From Streptomyces sp. WMMC500 (lineage in GTDB: Bacteria; Actinomycetota; Actinomycetes; Streptomycetales; Streptomycetaceae), in NCBI RefSeq assembly GCF_027497195.1, contig NZ_CP114905.1:4723001-4787000 (forward strand): 64,000 bases of DNA, in the 5' to 3' direction. Below, in pieces: positions 27,693 to 37,749 of the stretch; the first letter of the stretch is position 1, and each line of letters starts with the position of its first letter. Position numbers and translations under genes: made by a program. A model generated the notes under the pieces. That model was not told the origin of the DNA. It did not search any database and saw only the letters and a program-made list of their open reading frames with translations.

Positions 27693-28337
27693 TCAGTCGT
27701 CGCCGCGGTCGTCGGAGTCGTCGCCGGAGTCGTCGCCGCCGCGGTCGTCGCCGTCGTCGTCGCCACCGCGGTCGTCGCGGTCGTCGGACGTGTCGTCGTC
27801 ACCCCGGTCGTCCGTGTCGTCGTCACCCCGGTCGTCGGAGTCGTCGTCGCCGCGGTCGTCACGGCCGTCGTCGTCGCCGCGCTCCGCGACCACCTCACCG
27901 CTGTCGGCGTCGACCTTCACCTCGTACCACTTGCCGTCGTCGCCGAGGACGTCGATCTCCCACGTGTGGGCCCCGCCGCGGGCGTCGTCCCCGTCGAACT
28001 CGGCCGACTCCACCGTGCCGGCCCGCTGCTGCAGCGCAGCCGCGACGGCGTCGTCGACGCCCACCTTCGCGGCGGCGAGCGCCTCGGCCTCGGCGCGGTC
28101 GTCGGCCCGGTCGTCGCCGTCGTCGTCCCCGCGGTCGTCGCTGTCGTCGTCGCCGCCGCGGTCGTCGCGGTCGTCGCCGTCGTCGTCCCGGCCGTCGTCG
28201 CCGCCCATCTGCACGTCCGCCGGCAGCGCGGCGGCGTCCGCCCCGCCGTCGCCGTTCGAGACCGCGACCGCGGTCACCGTGCCACCCGTGACGAGCGCTG
28301 CGCTGGCGACGGCGGCGATGACGATGTTGCGCTTCAT
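27693..28337 (-). CDS. Secreted Asp-rich PepSY-domain protein
   Basis: 214 residues. A Sec signal or anchor (residues 1-27) is followed by a first Asp/Arg/Gly tract (about 46-80), a PepSY-like domain (about 82-153, ending KWYEVKVDADSGEVV) and a second, longer tract (about 154-214) of units such as DDRGDDDS. About a third of the mature protein is Asp. PepSY domains inhibit or bind extracytoplasmic partners; the acidic tracts should bind divalent cations. A GGGAGG precedes the ATG. It is divergent from an OmpR-type regulator, and phased repeats lie between them, so it is a probable target of that system. Confidence 0.87.
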   Translation of the reverse strand: MKRNIVIAAVASAALVTGGTVTAVAVSNGDGGADAAALPADVQMGGDDGRDDDGDDRDDRGGDDDSDDRGDDDGDDRADDRAEAEALAAAKVGVDDAVAAALQQRAGTVESAEFDGDDARGGAHTWEIDVLGDDGKWYEVKVDADSGEVVAERGDDDGRDDRGDDDSDDRGDDDTDDRGDDDTSDDRDDRGGDDDGDDRGGDDSGDDSDDRGDD

Positions 28338-28394
28338 GAGGGTCCTCCCGTTTTCGGCGGCTCGTTCCGCTGTGTCCTGACGAAGACCAAGCTG

Positions 28395-28431
28395 CCTGAA
28401 CGACCCTGAAGGCACCCTGAAGGAACCTGAA
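28395..28431. promoter_or_regulatory. Four phased CCTGAA direct repeats (OmpR-type binding site)
   Basis: CCTGAA occurs at 28395, 28405, 28416 and 28426, spaced 10, 11 and 10 bases, so all four face the same side of the helix. Three are extended to CCTGAAGG. Arrays of this kind are bound by OmpR/PhoB-family response regulators as head-to-tail dimers. The array lies 35 bases before the response regulator gene and 58 bases before the divergent PepSY gene. Confidence 0.82.
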
Positions 28432-28465
28432 GGGTTCTTCAGCTTCCGTTTGCGACCCTTGGGGA

Positions 28466-29135
<670 letters not shown>

Positions 29136-29149
<14 letters not shown>

Positions 29150-30803
29150 CCCGTTCTCCTCCGTACGCGCCAAGGCCGCGGTCGGCGCGACGGCCGTCGT
29201 CGCCGTGGCGCTCGTCGCGGCGGGCGTCGCCGTCCTGCTCGTACTCCGCGCCAACCTGCACGACCAGGCCGCCCTGCAGGCCGAGGTCGACGCCCGCCGC
29301 GTCGCGGCCGAGCTGAGCAACGGTGCGCCGCTCGCCGATATCGACCTCCCCGACGACGAACCCATGGTCGTACGCGACGACCGGGAGAAGATCCTGCTCG
29401 CCAGCGACGACCTGACCATCATCAACGGCGCCGGCGGCCCCGCCGCCGCACCCCCGCCGGAAACCCGCGCGGAGCGCACCGCGACCCCGAGCCCGACACC
29501 GAGCGGTGCGGGGGACTCCGCGGACTCCGATGACGACGGCGGCGACGACGATTCCGGCGACGACTCGGGCGACGACTCCGGCGATGACGCGGACGACGAC
29601 TCCGCCTCCGCGTCCGACGACTCGAACTCCGACAACTCCGATAACTCCGACGACTCGGATGACTCGGATGACTCCGGGGACTCCGGGGACGACGACCAGG
29701 CGCCGCGCCGCGGCGAGGTCGAGGACACACCGGACGTCAAGGACGGCTCGGCCGTACTCGACGGCGAACGCGCCGACTACACCTTCGCCGGCCTCAAGAC
29801 CACCTCCCCCGACGGCCGGACCTACACCGTCTGGGCCGGCCACCCCCTCGCCACCGAGCAGAACGCCGTCGGCACCGTCGGCCGCGCCATGCTCGCCGGC
29901 CTCGTGCCGCTGCTCGCCGTCGTGGCCTGTGTGACCTGGCTGGTCACGCGGCGTGCGCTGCGCCCGGTCGAGGGCATCCGGGGCGAGATGGCCGCGATCA
30001 CCGCCTCCACGGACCTGTCCCGCCGGGTCCCGGAGCCCGCCACCCGCGACGAGGTCGCCCGGCTGGCCCGTACCACCAACGAGACGCTGACCGCGCTGGA
30101 GGAGTCCGTCGAACGCCAGCGCCGCTTCGTCGCCGACGCCTCCCACGAGCTGCGCAGCCCCATCGCCTCCCTGCGCACCCAGCTCGAAGTCGCCGCCGCC
30201 CACCCGGAACTCCTCGACCTGGACGGCGCGGTGGCGGACACCGTGCGGCTCCAGCACCTCGCCGCGGACCTGCTGCTGCTGGCCCGGCTGGACGCCGGGG
30301 AGGAGCCGCTCGGCAAGCCGGTCGCGCTGGGCGGGCTGGTGCGGGAGGACGTGGCGCGGCGGGCCGGTGCGGATGGTGCGGACGGCGCGGGGGCCGGTGC
30401 GGAGGGCCGGGTGGCGGTCGTGGCCGGGGAAGTGGCGGACGCGACGGTGGCCGGTTCGCGGAGCCAACTGGAGCGCGTCCTCGGCAACCTGCTGGACAAC
30501 GCGGAACGGCACGCCGCCGGCGGGGTCGACGTCCGTCTGCGCCGCGAGGGCACGTGGGCGGTGCTGGAGGTCGCGGACGACGGCGCGGGGGTGCCGCCGG
30601 CGGACCGGGAGCGGATCTTCGAGCGGTTCGTACGCCTCGACGACGCGCGCAGCCGCGACGACGGCGGCGCGGGCCTGGGGCTGGCGATCGTCCGGAACGT
30701 GGTCGTACGCCACGGGGGCTCGATCGAGGTCGGTGAGGCGCCGGAGGGCGGGGCGCTGTTCACCGTGCGGCTGCCGCTGAGTGGATCGACAGACAACGAC
30801 TGA
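29136..30803 (+). CDS. Sensor histidine kinase with Asp/Ser-rich sensor loop
   Basis: 555 residues. Membrane helix 1 at about 17-38, extracytoplasmic loop 39-250, helix 2 at about 251-273, HAMP to about 325, HisKA with the phospho-His in FVADASHELRSP (His337), and the GHKL domain with N-box NLLDNAERHA and glycine boxes DDGAGVPP and GAGLGLAIV. The sensor loop contains an uninterrupted Asp/Ser/Gly tract at about 127-188, so it is likely to be a polyanionic, cation-responsive patch. The start is GTG 29136, or GTG 29142. The partner is the overlapping response regulator. Confidence 0.94.
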
Positions 30804-30815
30804 CGGCTGGTGATT

Positions 30816-30849
30816 GACGGCTGACGGATGTCAAAGTCTGTCAGCCGTC
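30816..30849 (+). terminator. Hairpin after the histidine kinase gene
   Basis: A 10-bp perfect stem (GACGGCTGAC at 30816-30825, complement at 30840-30849) with a 14-base loop lies 13 bases after the kinase stop. It has no T-run, as is common in high-GC actinomycetes. It lies between convergent genes and may serve the plus-strand operon; the rest of the gap to 31015 shows nothing clear. Confidence 0.6.
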
Positions 30850-31014
30850 GACCGGTCGAGCACGGCCGGCAGCCCACCACGCCCCCACGGGCGGCGGGCA
30901 GAACTCGTGCAAACCTTCCGCGCCCGGATTGCGTCTACTCCAGTGCACCGGCCGGTGTCCGCCCGTACGCACCGGCCGGTGCTCCGTGCCGCCCCGGCCG
31001 CACCCGCCCCGGCC

Positions 31015-32547
31015 TCACCCCCGCAGGCGGGCCATCCAGGCTTCCACCTCGTCCGCCTGCCGCGGCAGGTGGGCCGACAGGTTGCGGCAGCCGTCCTCCG
31101 TCACCAGGATGTCGTCCTCGATCCGCACCCCGATGCCCCGGTACTCCTCCGGCACCGTCAGGTCGTCGGGCTGGAAGTACAGGCCCGGCTCCACCGTCAG
31201 GCACATCCCCGGCCGCAGCGTGCCGCCCACGTACTCCTCCGTGCGGGCCGCGGCGCAGTCGTGGACGTCGATGCCGAGCATGTGCCCCGTGCCGTGCAGG
31301 GTCCAGCGTCGCTGGAGCCCCAGCTCCAGCACCTTGTCCACGTCCTCGACCTGGAGCAGCCCCCACTCGATGAGCTTCGCCGCCAGCACGCGCTGCGCCG
31401 CGTCGTGGAAGTCGCGGTACGCCGCCCCCGGCCGGACGGCCGCGATGCCCGCCTCCTGCGCCTCGTACACGGCGTCGTAGATCCGCCGCTGCAGCGGCGT
31501 GTACGTGCCGTCGACGGGGAGGGTGCGGGTGACGTCCGCGGTGTAGAGGTTGCGGGTTTCGACGCCCGCGTCGAGCAGAAGCATGTCGCCGGAGCGGACG
31601 GCGCCGTCGTTGCGTACCCAGTGCAGCGTGGTGGCGTGCGGGCCCGCGGCGCAGATGGAGCTGTAGCCGACGTCGTTGCCCTCGACGCGGGCGCGGAGGA
31701 AGAACGTGCCCTCGATGTAGCGCTCGCCGGTGGCCTCGGCCCGGTCGAGGACCTTCACGACGTCCTCGAAGCCGCGCGCGGTCGACTCGCACGCGTACTC
31801 CAGCTCCGCGATCTCGAACTCGTCCTTGATGAGCCGCATCTCGGAGAGGAACACGCGGAACTCCTCGTCCCGCTCCTTGGTGACCTTGTCGTGGAGCGCC
31901 TTCTCGACGCCCGCGTCGTAGCCGCGCAGCAGCCGTACGGGGCCGGTGGCCTCCGCGAGGTGCTCGGTCAGTTTGCGCACGTCCTTGACGGGCAGGCCGA
32001 GCAGCTTCTCGTTCTCGGTGAGGCTGTTGCGCCGGCCGACCCACAGTTCGCCCTGGCCGGAGAGCCAGAACTCGCCGTTGGTGCGGTCGGAGCGCGGCAG
32101 CAGGTAGGCGGTCGCCTCGTGGCCCGGTGTGCCGTCGTCGGCGGTGACGGGCTCCAGGACGAGCACGCCGTCCTCGGTCTGGTCGCCGGTGAGGTAGGCG
32201 TAGTCGGAGGAGGGCCGGAAGGGGTATTCGGTGTCGTTGGCCCGGACCTTGAGGTTGCCGGCGGGGACGACGAGCCGTTCGCCGGGGAAGCGGGCGGAGA
32301 CCGCGGCGCGCCGGTCGGCCGCGTACCGGGCCTGCGGGACGGGCTGCAGGTCGTGGCGTTCGGTGTCGGCCCAGCCGGACTTCATGTTCTCGGCGAGCTC
32401 GTCCGAGAGGCCGCCGTACAGGCCGTTCTTGCGCTGCTTGACGGGCTGCTTCCCGGCGCCCTCCGCGCCCTCGGCGCCTTCCGCGGTCTCCCCGGCCGGG
32501 GTCTCCGCGGGCTCGGGCGTCCGGGTCTGCGGCTGCTCCTCGGTCAC
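31015..32547 (-). CDS. pepP: Aminopeptidase P family (Xaa-Pro aminopeptidase)
   Basis: 510 residues. A Glu/Thr/Pro-rich N-terminal extension (about 45 residues) is followed by the AMP_N domain and the pita-bread metallopeptidase domain. Metal ligands can be followed as LLLDAGVET (Asp), LYTADVTRTLP (Asp), GTGHMLGIDVHD (His), TVEPGLYF (Glu) and IGVRIEDDILV (Glu). It releases N-terminal residues that precede proline in cytoplasmic peptides. The start is GTG 32547 with GAGGAGG upstream. Length is typical for Streptomyces pepP proteins. Confidence 0.95.
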   Translation of the reverse strand: MTEEQPQTRTPEPAETPAGETAEGAEGAEGAGKQPVKQRKNGLYGGLSDELAENMKSGWADTERHDLQPVPQARYAADRRAAVSARFPGERLVVPAGNLKVRANDTEYPFRPSSDYAYLTGDQTEDGVLVLEPVTADDGTPGHEATAYLLPRSDRTNGEFWLSGQGELWVGRRNSLTENEKLLGLPVKDVRKLTEHLAEATGPVRLLRGYDAGVEKALHDKVTKERDEEFRVFLSEMRLIKDEFEIAELEYACESTARGFEDVVKVLDRAEATGERYIEGTFFLRARVEGNDVGYSSICAAGPHATTLHWVRNDGAVRSGDMLLLDAGVETRNLYTADVTRTLPVDGTYTPLQRRIYDAVYEAQEAGIAAVRPGAAYRDFHDAAQRVLAAKLIEWGLLQVEDVDKVLELGLQRRWTLHGTGHMLGIDVHDCAAARTEEYVGGTLRPGMCLTVEPGLYFQPDDLTVPEEYRGIGVRIEDDILVTEDGCRNLSAHLPRQADEVEAWMARLRG

Positions 32548-32699
32548 GGCTTCCTCCTCTGCGATGCGTCGGCCGCTTCCCAGCGTACGGCGGCATGCGC
32601 GGCGCGAAGACCCCGCGAGCAGTGACGTTTCGAACGACGGCGGACGCACTGCCGGCAGGTCGGCGCCCGGACCGCGGTCAGCCCGCGGTCAGTCCGCGG

Positions 32700-34358
32700 T
32701 CAGCCCGTGAGCTGGACGGCGAGCAGGACGACGTCCTCGGGGTGGCCGGCGCCGTCGTCGGGCCCGGCGGGCAGCAGGCGGGCGAGTACGTGGTCGGTGA
32801 GCGCCTCGGGGTCGTCGCGTACGGGGGCGGGGGCGGTGGCGGCGGCGTGGTGGAGGCGGTTCATGGCCTGGTCGGTGGGCCGGCCGGTGCGGTGGAGGAG
32901 GCCGTCGGTGTAGAGCAGGATGGTTTCGCCCGGGGCGGGGTCGATGGTGACGCTGGGCGCTTCCCAGCAGGTCAGCATGTTCAGCGGCGCGGACAGGGAG
33001 GTCTCCGCGTACTCGGTGCGCCAGGGGCCGGTGACGAGCGGCGGGCAGTGTCCCGCGCCGGCGACGACCATGCTGCGGCGGCCGGGTGGCGCGTACGCGA
33101 AGAGGGCGGTGGCGCGGCGGCCGGGTTCGGTCAGCCGCATGAGGAGTTCGAGGTCGGACAGGACGGCGACGGGGTCCTCGCCTTCCATGACGGCGTACGC
33201 GCGCAGCCCCGCGCGCAACTGGCCCATGGCGGCGACGGCGGCCGGGCCGCCGCCGCCCGCGGAGCCGACGGCGAGGCCGAGGGCGCCGTCGGGGAGGGGG
33301 AGGACGTCGTAGAAGTCGCCGCCGCCGAGGGGCCCGGTGCGGTGCCGGACGGCGACGCGGGCGCCGGGGACGCGGGGGAGGCGGGCGGGGAGCAGGGCGG
33401 CGCGTACGGCGTCGGCGGTGGTGCGGGCGCGGGCGAGGTCGAGGATCCGGGCGAGGTGGTCGCCGGCGTGGCGGGCGTAGAGGCCGGTGATGCGGCGTTG
33501 CCGTTCGGTGGGGCGGGCGGGCCCGTCGTAGAGCCATTCGACGGCGCCGAGGAGGGCGGGGGGCGGGCGTCTGCGCTGTCCGGTTCCCGTCTGGCCCGGT
33601 TGTGCCATACCGCCCTGGTCCGGCTGTCCCGGTCCCGGGGGTCGCGGACCGGCCGGTGCGCGTCCCGCCGGCCCTCCGCCGCCTGCCGGCCCGGCCCTGC
33701 CCGGAGCCCGCGTGGCGCCCGTCGCCGTGCCCGTGCCGGCCGCCGTGGCGGCGAGCGGCACCGCATAGCCGGCGGCGTAGCCGAGGCGCATGGCGACGTC
33801 GCGGTGGCGGGGGTGGAGGTCGGGTTCGGCGGCGAGGTCGGGGCGGCAGACGTCGGCGGGGCGGGTGGCGGCGGGGGCATCGAGGATGCGCCCGTACGAC
33901 GTGGACGCGCGTGGCACGGTCTCCATGGCGCCGAGTTCCGCGGCGCCGATGCCGTACCCGACGCGGGTGTCGGGGCTGCGGCCGTCGGCGGGGTGCAGGA
34001 CGGCGAAGCCGCGGCGCGCGCCGATGAGTTGTGCGCCGGCGCGCACGATCTCGTAGAGCGCCTGTTCCAACTCCGTCGTGCGGGCGAGACGTCCGGTCAG
34101 TTCGTGGAGTGCGGTGAGGTCGCCGGCCCAGGCGGAGAGGCGGTCGTACGAGGCCGCGGGGGACTCGGCGGGGTGGGCGATAGCGGGTCGCAGCAGTCGC
34201 TGCAGCTCAATTCCGGCCACATTCGGGAACGGTGGGGTGCTCAACGTCGGCGTCTTTCCGGCAGCGGTTCCGCACCCGCGGCCCGTGCTCCGGCGCGGCC
34301 CGTCGGTACGGGCCTGACCGGCGCAGGCATCGCGCTCAACAGCATCGCAGACCCCCAT
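32700..34358 (-). CDS. GAF-SpoIIE (PP2C-like) serine phosphatase
   Basis: About 552 residues. A GAF domain (about 90-215, from ELEQALYEIVRAGAQLIGAR) is joined by a Gly/Ala/Pro-rich spacer to a SpoIIE phosphatase domain (about 285-550) with GGGDFYDVLPLPDG and, near the end, TILLYTDGLLHRTG, the metal-binding Asp motifs. It dephosphorylates anti-sigma antagonist proteins in response to a ligand or redox signal at GAF. The start is uncertain: ATG 34358 has a weak ribosome site, and the reading frame stays open to 34565. A likely partner kinase type lies at 37025 and another at 15632. Confidence 0.85.
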   Translation of the reverse strand: MGVCDAVERDACAGQARTDGPRRSTGRGCGTAAGKTPTLSTPPFPNVAGIELQRLLRPAIAHPAESPAASYDRLSAWAGDLTALHELTGRLARTTELEQALYEIVRAGAQLIGARRGFAVLHPADGRSPDTRVGYGIGAAELGAMETVPRASTSYGRILDAPAATRPADVCRPDLAAEPDLHPRHRDVAMRLGYAAGYAVPLAATAAGTGTATGATRAPGRAGPAGGGGPAGRAPAGPRPPGPGQPDQGGMAQPGQTGTGQRRRPPPALLGAVEWLYDGPARPTERQRRITGLYARHAGDHLARILDLARARTTADAVRAALLPARLPRVPGARVAVRHRTGPLGGGDFYDVLPLPDGALGLAVGSAGGGGPAAVAAMGQLRAGLRAYAVMEGEDPVAVLSDLELLMRLTEPGRRATALFAYAPPGRRSMVVAGAGHCPPLVTGPWRTEYAETSLSAPLNMLTCWEAPSVTIDPAPGETILLYTDGLLHRTGRPTDQAMNRLHHAAATAPAPVRDDPEALTDHVLARLLPAGPDDGAGHPEDVVLLAVQLTG

Positions 34359-34752
34359 CTCATGCTGTACCACTCGCAATAGATCCACATTTACACGGAC
34401 TGATGAGGCGATGTCCAGCGTTGTCGGCTCGCACAGGGTGGTGTCCGCGAGGCATCTGTGTTTGGCTGAAAATCGATGGGTGCTCTGTTCAACTGCGGTC
34501 GACTGGATTTCGACACGGAGGTCCCCACACAAGCCGGCAACGGCAGGAACCCGCCCAGGCGGCACTGCGTCCTACAGAACAGAGCCCGGGCCCCGCCGAC
34601 GCGTGGCGCGCCATCGCACGACCGACGCACGCACCGACGCACCGAGAAGCGCACCGACGCAGCACAGACACCGCACCGAGACCGCAGTGACTGTATGACC
34701 CTCGCAAGGTGATCGGCCAGCAGACCCTGGTGCCACGGAAGGATGAGCGCTT
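34359..34752. other. Non-coding divergent region, lower GC
   Basis: 394 bases between divergent genes with visibly lower GC than the surroundings, especially 34370-34520. No convincing gene is seen. Near 34630-34665 a 12-base sequence, CGCACCGACGCA, occurs twice 21 bases apart. It should hold the promoters of both the SpoIIE phosphatase and the PrimPol-like gene. Confidence 0.5.
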
Positions 34753-35499
34753 ATGCGCGAATATCCCGGAAAGCGGCGCAGGCGTAACGGGCAGCGGGCG
34801 CTGCCTGACGCGGCGCTGACGTTCGCTTCGCAGTGGCAGTGGCCCGTCGTGCCCGGAGCGGGCCTGGAACCGCGGCGGCCCGGCCGCCGCGACCGGACGC
34901 GGGAATCGCAGGAATCGCAGCATTCGCAGGAATCACAGGGATCCCTGCAACCGGCGGCCCGGCCGCATGACCGCGAGTGCACCTGCCCCTATGCGGAGTG
35001 CGCCGCGCCCGGAGCACATCCCTACGACCCCGGCGTGCTCGCCGCGACCACGGACCCGCGCATGGTCCGCTGGTGGTGGGAGCAGCGGCCGGACGCGCCG
35101 GTGCTGCTCGCCACCGGTGGCCGCGCGCCGAGCGCGGTGAGCCTGCCGGCGGTGACCGCCGCGCGGGCGCTGACCCGGCTGGACCGGCTCGGGGTGCGTA
35201 CGGGCCCGGTGGTGGCCACGCCGGAGCGCTGGGCGCTGCTGGTGGCCAGCTACGGCTACGACGAGCTGGGCGAGCTGCTCGGCGAGCACGGCTGGGTGCC
35301 GGCGTCGCTCGGTTTCCACGGCGAGGGCGGCTATCTGGCCCTGCCGCCGTCGCAGACGGGCGCGGGGCGGGTCCGCTGGGAGCGGGCGCCGCGGCCGGAC
35401 GGCGGGGCGCCGTGGCTGCCGCCCGTGGCGTCGGTGGTCGACGTGCTCGTGGCGGCGGTGGTGGCGGCCCCGGGCGAGGGCAGCAGGTTCGTCGGCTGA
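34753..35499 (+). CDS. Bifunctional DNA primase/polymerase-like protein (degenerate)
   Basis: 248 residues related to the actinomycete prim-pol family: the N-terminal WQWPVVPG is followed by a Cys/His-bearing segment (CTCPYAECAAPGAHPYDP) and WWWEQRPDAPVLLATGGR. The usual Asp-x-Asp metal site seen in the relative at 53158 is absent at the equivalent place (SAVSLP), so polymerase activity is doubtful. A Gln/Ser/Glu repeat (QESQHSQESQGS) at about residues 52-63 is encoded by short direct repeats of a GAATCGCAG-type unit. Homologues are conserved in Streptomyces; the role is unknown. Confidence 0.8.
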   Translation: MREYPGKRRRRNGQRALPDAALTFASQWQWPVVPGAGLEPRRPGRRDRTRESQESQHSQESQGSLQPAARPHDRECTCPYAECAAPGAHPYDPGVLAATTDPRMVRWWWEQRPDAPVLLATGGRAPSAVSLPAVTAARALTRLDRLGVRTGPVVATPERWALLVASYGYDELGELLGEHGWVPASLGFHGEGGYLALPPSQTGAGRVRWERAPRPDGGAPWLPPVASVVDVLVAAVVAAPGEGSRFVG

Positions 35500-35531
35500 A
35501 GGTTCGCCGGCTGGTTCGCCGGCTGACGTGA

Positions 35532-35567
35532 CGGCGAATCGTCCGCCGCATCACGGGCGGTTCGCCG
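35532..35567. terminator. Bulged hairpin between convergent genes
   Basis: CGGCGAA at 35532-35538 pairs with TTCGCCG at 35561-35567, and CCGCC at 35543-35547 with GGCGG at 35556-35560, leaving a four-base bulge on the left arm. It lies 33 bases after the PrimPol-like gene. Directly before it GGTTCGCCGGCTG is repeated in tandem (35511-35534 region). The remaining 300 bases to 35866 show nothing recognisable. Confidence 0.45.
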
Positions 35568-35866
35568 GCGGAGGGACGCGCGGGGGTCGCGCGCCGCGTA
35601 CGGGCGCGCGGCCCTCGGCCGGGACCTCGGGCAGACATGCCGTAAGGCGATCCGCGCGCGCCGCCTGACCTTTGCGTTCCGCGGCCCCGCGCCTTCGGCG
35701 GCGAAAGTCGCCGGGGCCGGGCATGTAATGACCCGGCCGCTGGCGACGGGGGATGCACCAGCGACCGGGCTACAGCGACCGTAACAACTCTTCGGCGTTT
35801 CGCAAATTCGAACGCCGGAATTCCCGTCAAATGATGGACCCGCCATACCGCACGGTATGCAGGTGA

Positions 35867-36844
35867 TCAGCTCAGCGTCACCTGGCGGTTGGAGAGGCCG
35901 CCGCGGGCCTTGCGTTCCGCCCCCGTCAGCGGCTCGGTGACGGCCAGCGCCTCCGCCAGCCGCTCGCCGAACCGGGCGGCGGGCTTCTCGCAGTCCTCCG
36001 CCGTCATGGACGACGGGAGGTCCCACACCGGCACCACGAGTCCGTGCGCGCGGAAGGACCCGACGAGGCGGGTGTCTTCGGCGAGCGCGGAGCCGCCGGC
36101 GGCGTGCAGCCGGGCGAGGGCGTCGAGGAGCTGTTCCTCGGGGTGGGGCATGACCCAGCGCAGGTGGTTCTTCTCGGGTGCCTCGCACCAGTACGCGGCC
36201 TCGACGCCGCCCAGGCGGGCGGTGGGGATCGCGGCGGCGTTGGCCCGTTCCAGCGACGCGGCGACCTCGCCGGAGGCCGACTCCGCGTCGTCCAGCCAGA
36301 ACTCGAACCCGTCGTGTACGACGGGCCGCAGGGCCTCGGTGGTGTCGAGGAGGTCCTGGAGCCGCGGGCCGTCGCCGGCGCCGGTGAGCGCGGCGGGTTC
36401 GACGGGGGAGCCGGGGGTGGTGGTCAGCGCGCGCTGCAGTACGTCGGCGAGGTCGCGGCTGATGTCGCCGGAGGAGGTGTCGTTCTGCAGCCCGAGGAGC
36501 ACGGCGCCGTCGTCGCGGCGCAGCGCGGGCCAGGCCATGGGCAGCACGGTGGCGAGGGTGAGCGACGGTACGTCGTCGGGGAGGCCCGCGGTGAGGGTGA
36601 GGGGGGCGGTGCCGGCGGGGACGAGTTCGCGCAGCGCCACCCAGTCGCACTCGCCGGGCAGCCCTTCGAAGGGCCGGCGGACCAGCTCGGTGACGGCCTG
36701 CGCGGCGGCGCGGCCGTGACATGCCTTGTACCGCCGGCCGGAGCCGCACGGGCAGGGCTCGCGCGCGCCGACGACGGGGACGTCGCCGTCGGGCACGGTG
36801 GCGGGCTGGGATGCCTTCGTACGGGGGCGGCGCTTCTTCGCCAT
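35867..36844 (-). CDS. SEC-C motif protein (DUF5926)
   Basis: 325 residues. A basic start (MAKKRRPRTKAS) is followed by a SEC-C zinc motif, CPCGSGRRYKACHG, at about residues 31-44, like the SecA C-terminal zinc finger. The rest is the alpha/beta DUF5926 region conserved in actinomycetes, of unknown function. The start ATG 36844 has GGAG eight bases upstream. The zinc motif suggests contact with ribosome or protein-export factors, but this is inference. Confidence 0.88.
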   Translation of the reverse strand: MAKKRRPRTKASQPATVPDGDVPVVGAREPCPCGSGRRYKACHGRAAAQAVTELVRRPFEGLPGECDWVALRELVPAGTAPLTLTAGLPDDVPSLTLATVLPMAWPALRRDDGAVLLGLQNDTSSGDISRDLADVLQRALTTTPGSPVEPAALTGAGDGPRLQDLLDTTEALRPVVHDGFEFWLDDAESASGEVAASLERANAAAIPTARLGGVEAAYWCEAPEKNHLRWVMPHPEEQLLDALARLHAAGGSALAEDTRLVGSFRAHGLVVPVWDLPSSMTAEDCEKPAARFGERLAEALAVTEPLTGAERKARGGLSNRQVTLS

Positions 36845-37024
36845 GGCTGGAATGCTCCGTTCGGGCGCGGACGGTGTCACGTGCGGACGGTGTCACGTAC
36901 CGCACGGAGCCTAGTCGCAGGGGCCGCTGCGCGGCCGTGGACCCGCCTGCCGCCCGGTTTCCGCCCGGGGTTCGGGGGCGGGTGCCGCCCGCGTCGGTGC
37001 GGGTCGGTGCGGGTCCGGCCCGGG

Positions 37025-37609
37025 TCAGTGGCCGGGCAGGGACGCCCAGACCGTGACCTCGCCGAGGGGGCCGGCGTCGTAGCGCACGCCCCAGTCGGAG
37101 GCGAGGGAGGAGATGATGGCCAGGCCGCGGCCGCCCTTGGCGGTGACCGAGGGTGTGGCGGGAAGTGGCCGGGTGGGTCCGCCACCGTCGGTGACGGCGA
37201 CGGTGACGCGGCCGTCCGGATCGATGTGCCAGTCGGCCCGTACGCGCGTGTCCGCGGTACCGGGGCCCGCGGCGGCGGGCGAGTCTTCGGAGTGCTGGAC
37301 AGCGGCGGGCGCGGCTTCCGCGCCGGGCGCCGGGTCCTGGCCGGGGACGGCGGCGGGCCGGGCGTCGGCGCGGACGGGCACGAGCAGTTCGGCGTCCGCG
37401 GTCGCCGCCGGTGTGGCCAGCGGTCTGGCGTGCCTGCACGCGTTGCTGAGCAGTTCGGACAGGACGAGTACGGCGTCGTCGACGGTCGCCTCGGCGGCGC
37501 CCCGGGCGCGCAGGTCGGCGCGCAACCGGCGGCGCGCGAGCCCTACTCCGTCCGGGCCGTGGGGAACGGCCATGGACGAAGCCGGCGCCTGCTGTGCCAC
37601 CACGAACAT
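37025..37609 (-). CDS. Anti-sigma-type HATPase with Ala/Pro insertion
   Basis: About 194 residues of the HATPase_c_2 family (RsbW-like). The N-box is LSELLSNACRHA and the later boxes are AVTDGGGP and KGGRGLAIISSL. Between them, about 45 residues of Ala/Pro/Gly/Glu (about 70-115) interrupt the domain, longer than in most relatives such as the one at 15632. The start is probably ATG 37609; GTG codons at 37612 and 37615 are alternatives after a GAGGAG. Such proteins act with SpoIIE phosphatases like that at 32700 in partner-switching control of sigma factors. Confidence 0.87.
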   Translation of the reverse strand: MFVVAQQAPASSMAVPHGPDGVGLARRRLRADLRARGAAEATVDDAVLVLSELLSNACRHARPLATPAATADAELLVPVRADARPAAVPGQDPAPGAEAAPAAVQHSEDSPAAAGPGTADTRVRADWHIDPDGRVTVAVTDGGGPTRPLPATPSVTAKGGRGLAIISSLASDWGVRYDAGPLGEVTVWASLPGH

Positions 37610-37749
37610 CACCACCCCCAGCGATCTCCTCGCCCCGCAACAGGGAGTCAATGCCCCCGCGGGGTGGATCGGAAACCGGCCAACCGCCCACCGTTGATGC
37701 ACTCGTTACGTAACCGTACGCAGTGCGCGCGCCGCCGTACTACGCGTAG

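Noticed and set aside
27693..28230. Repeat-rich GTC/TCG stretch considered as a CRISPR or satellite array
   Set aside because: It is the codon-level repetition of the Asp-rich PepSY protein; there are no conserved repeats with unique spacers.
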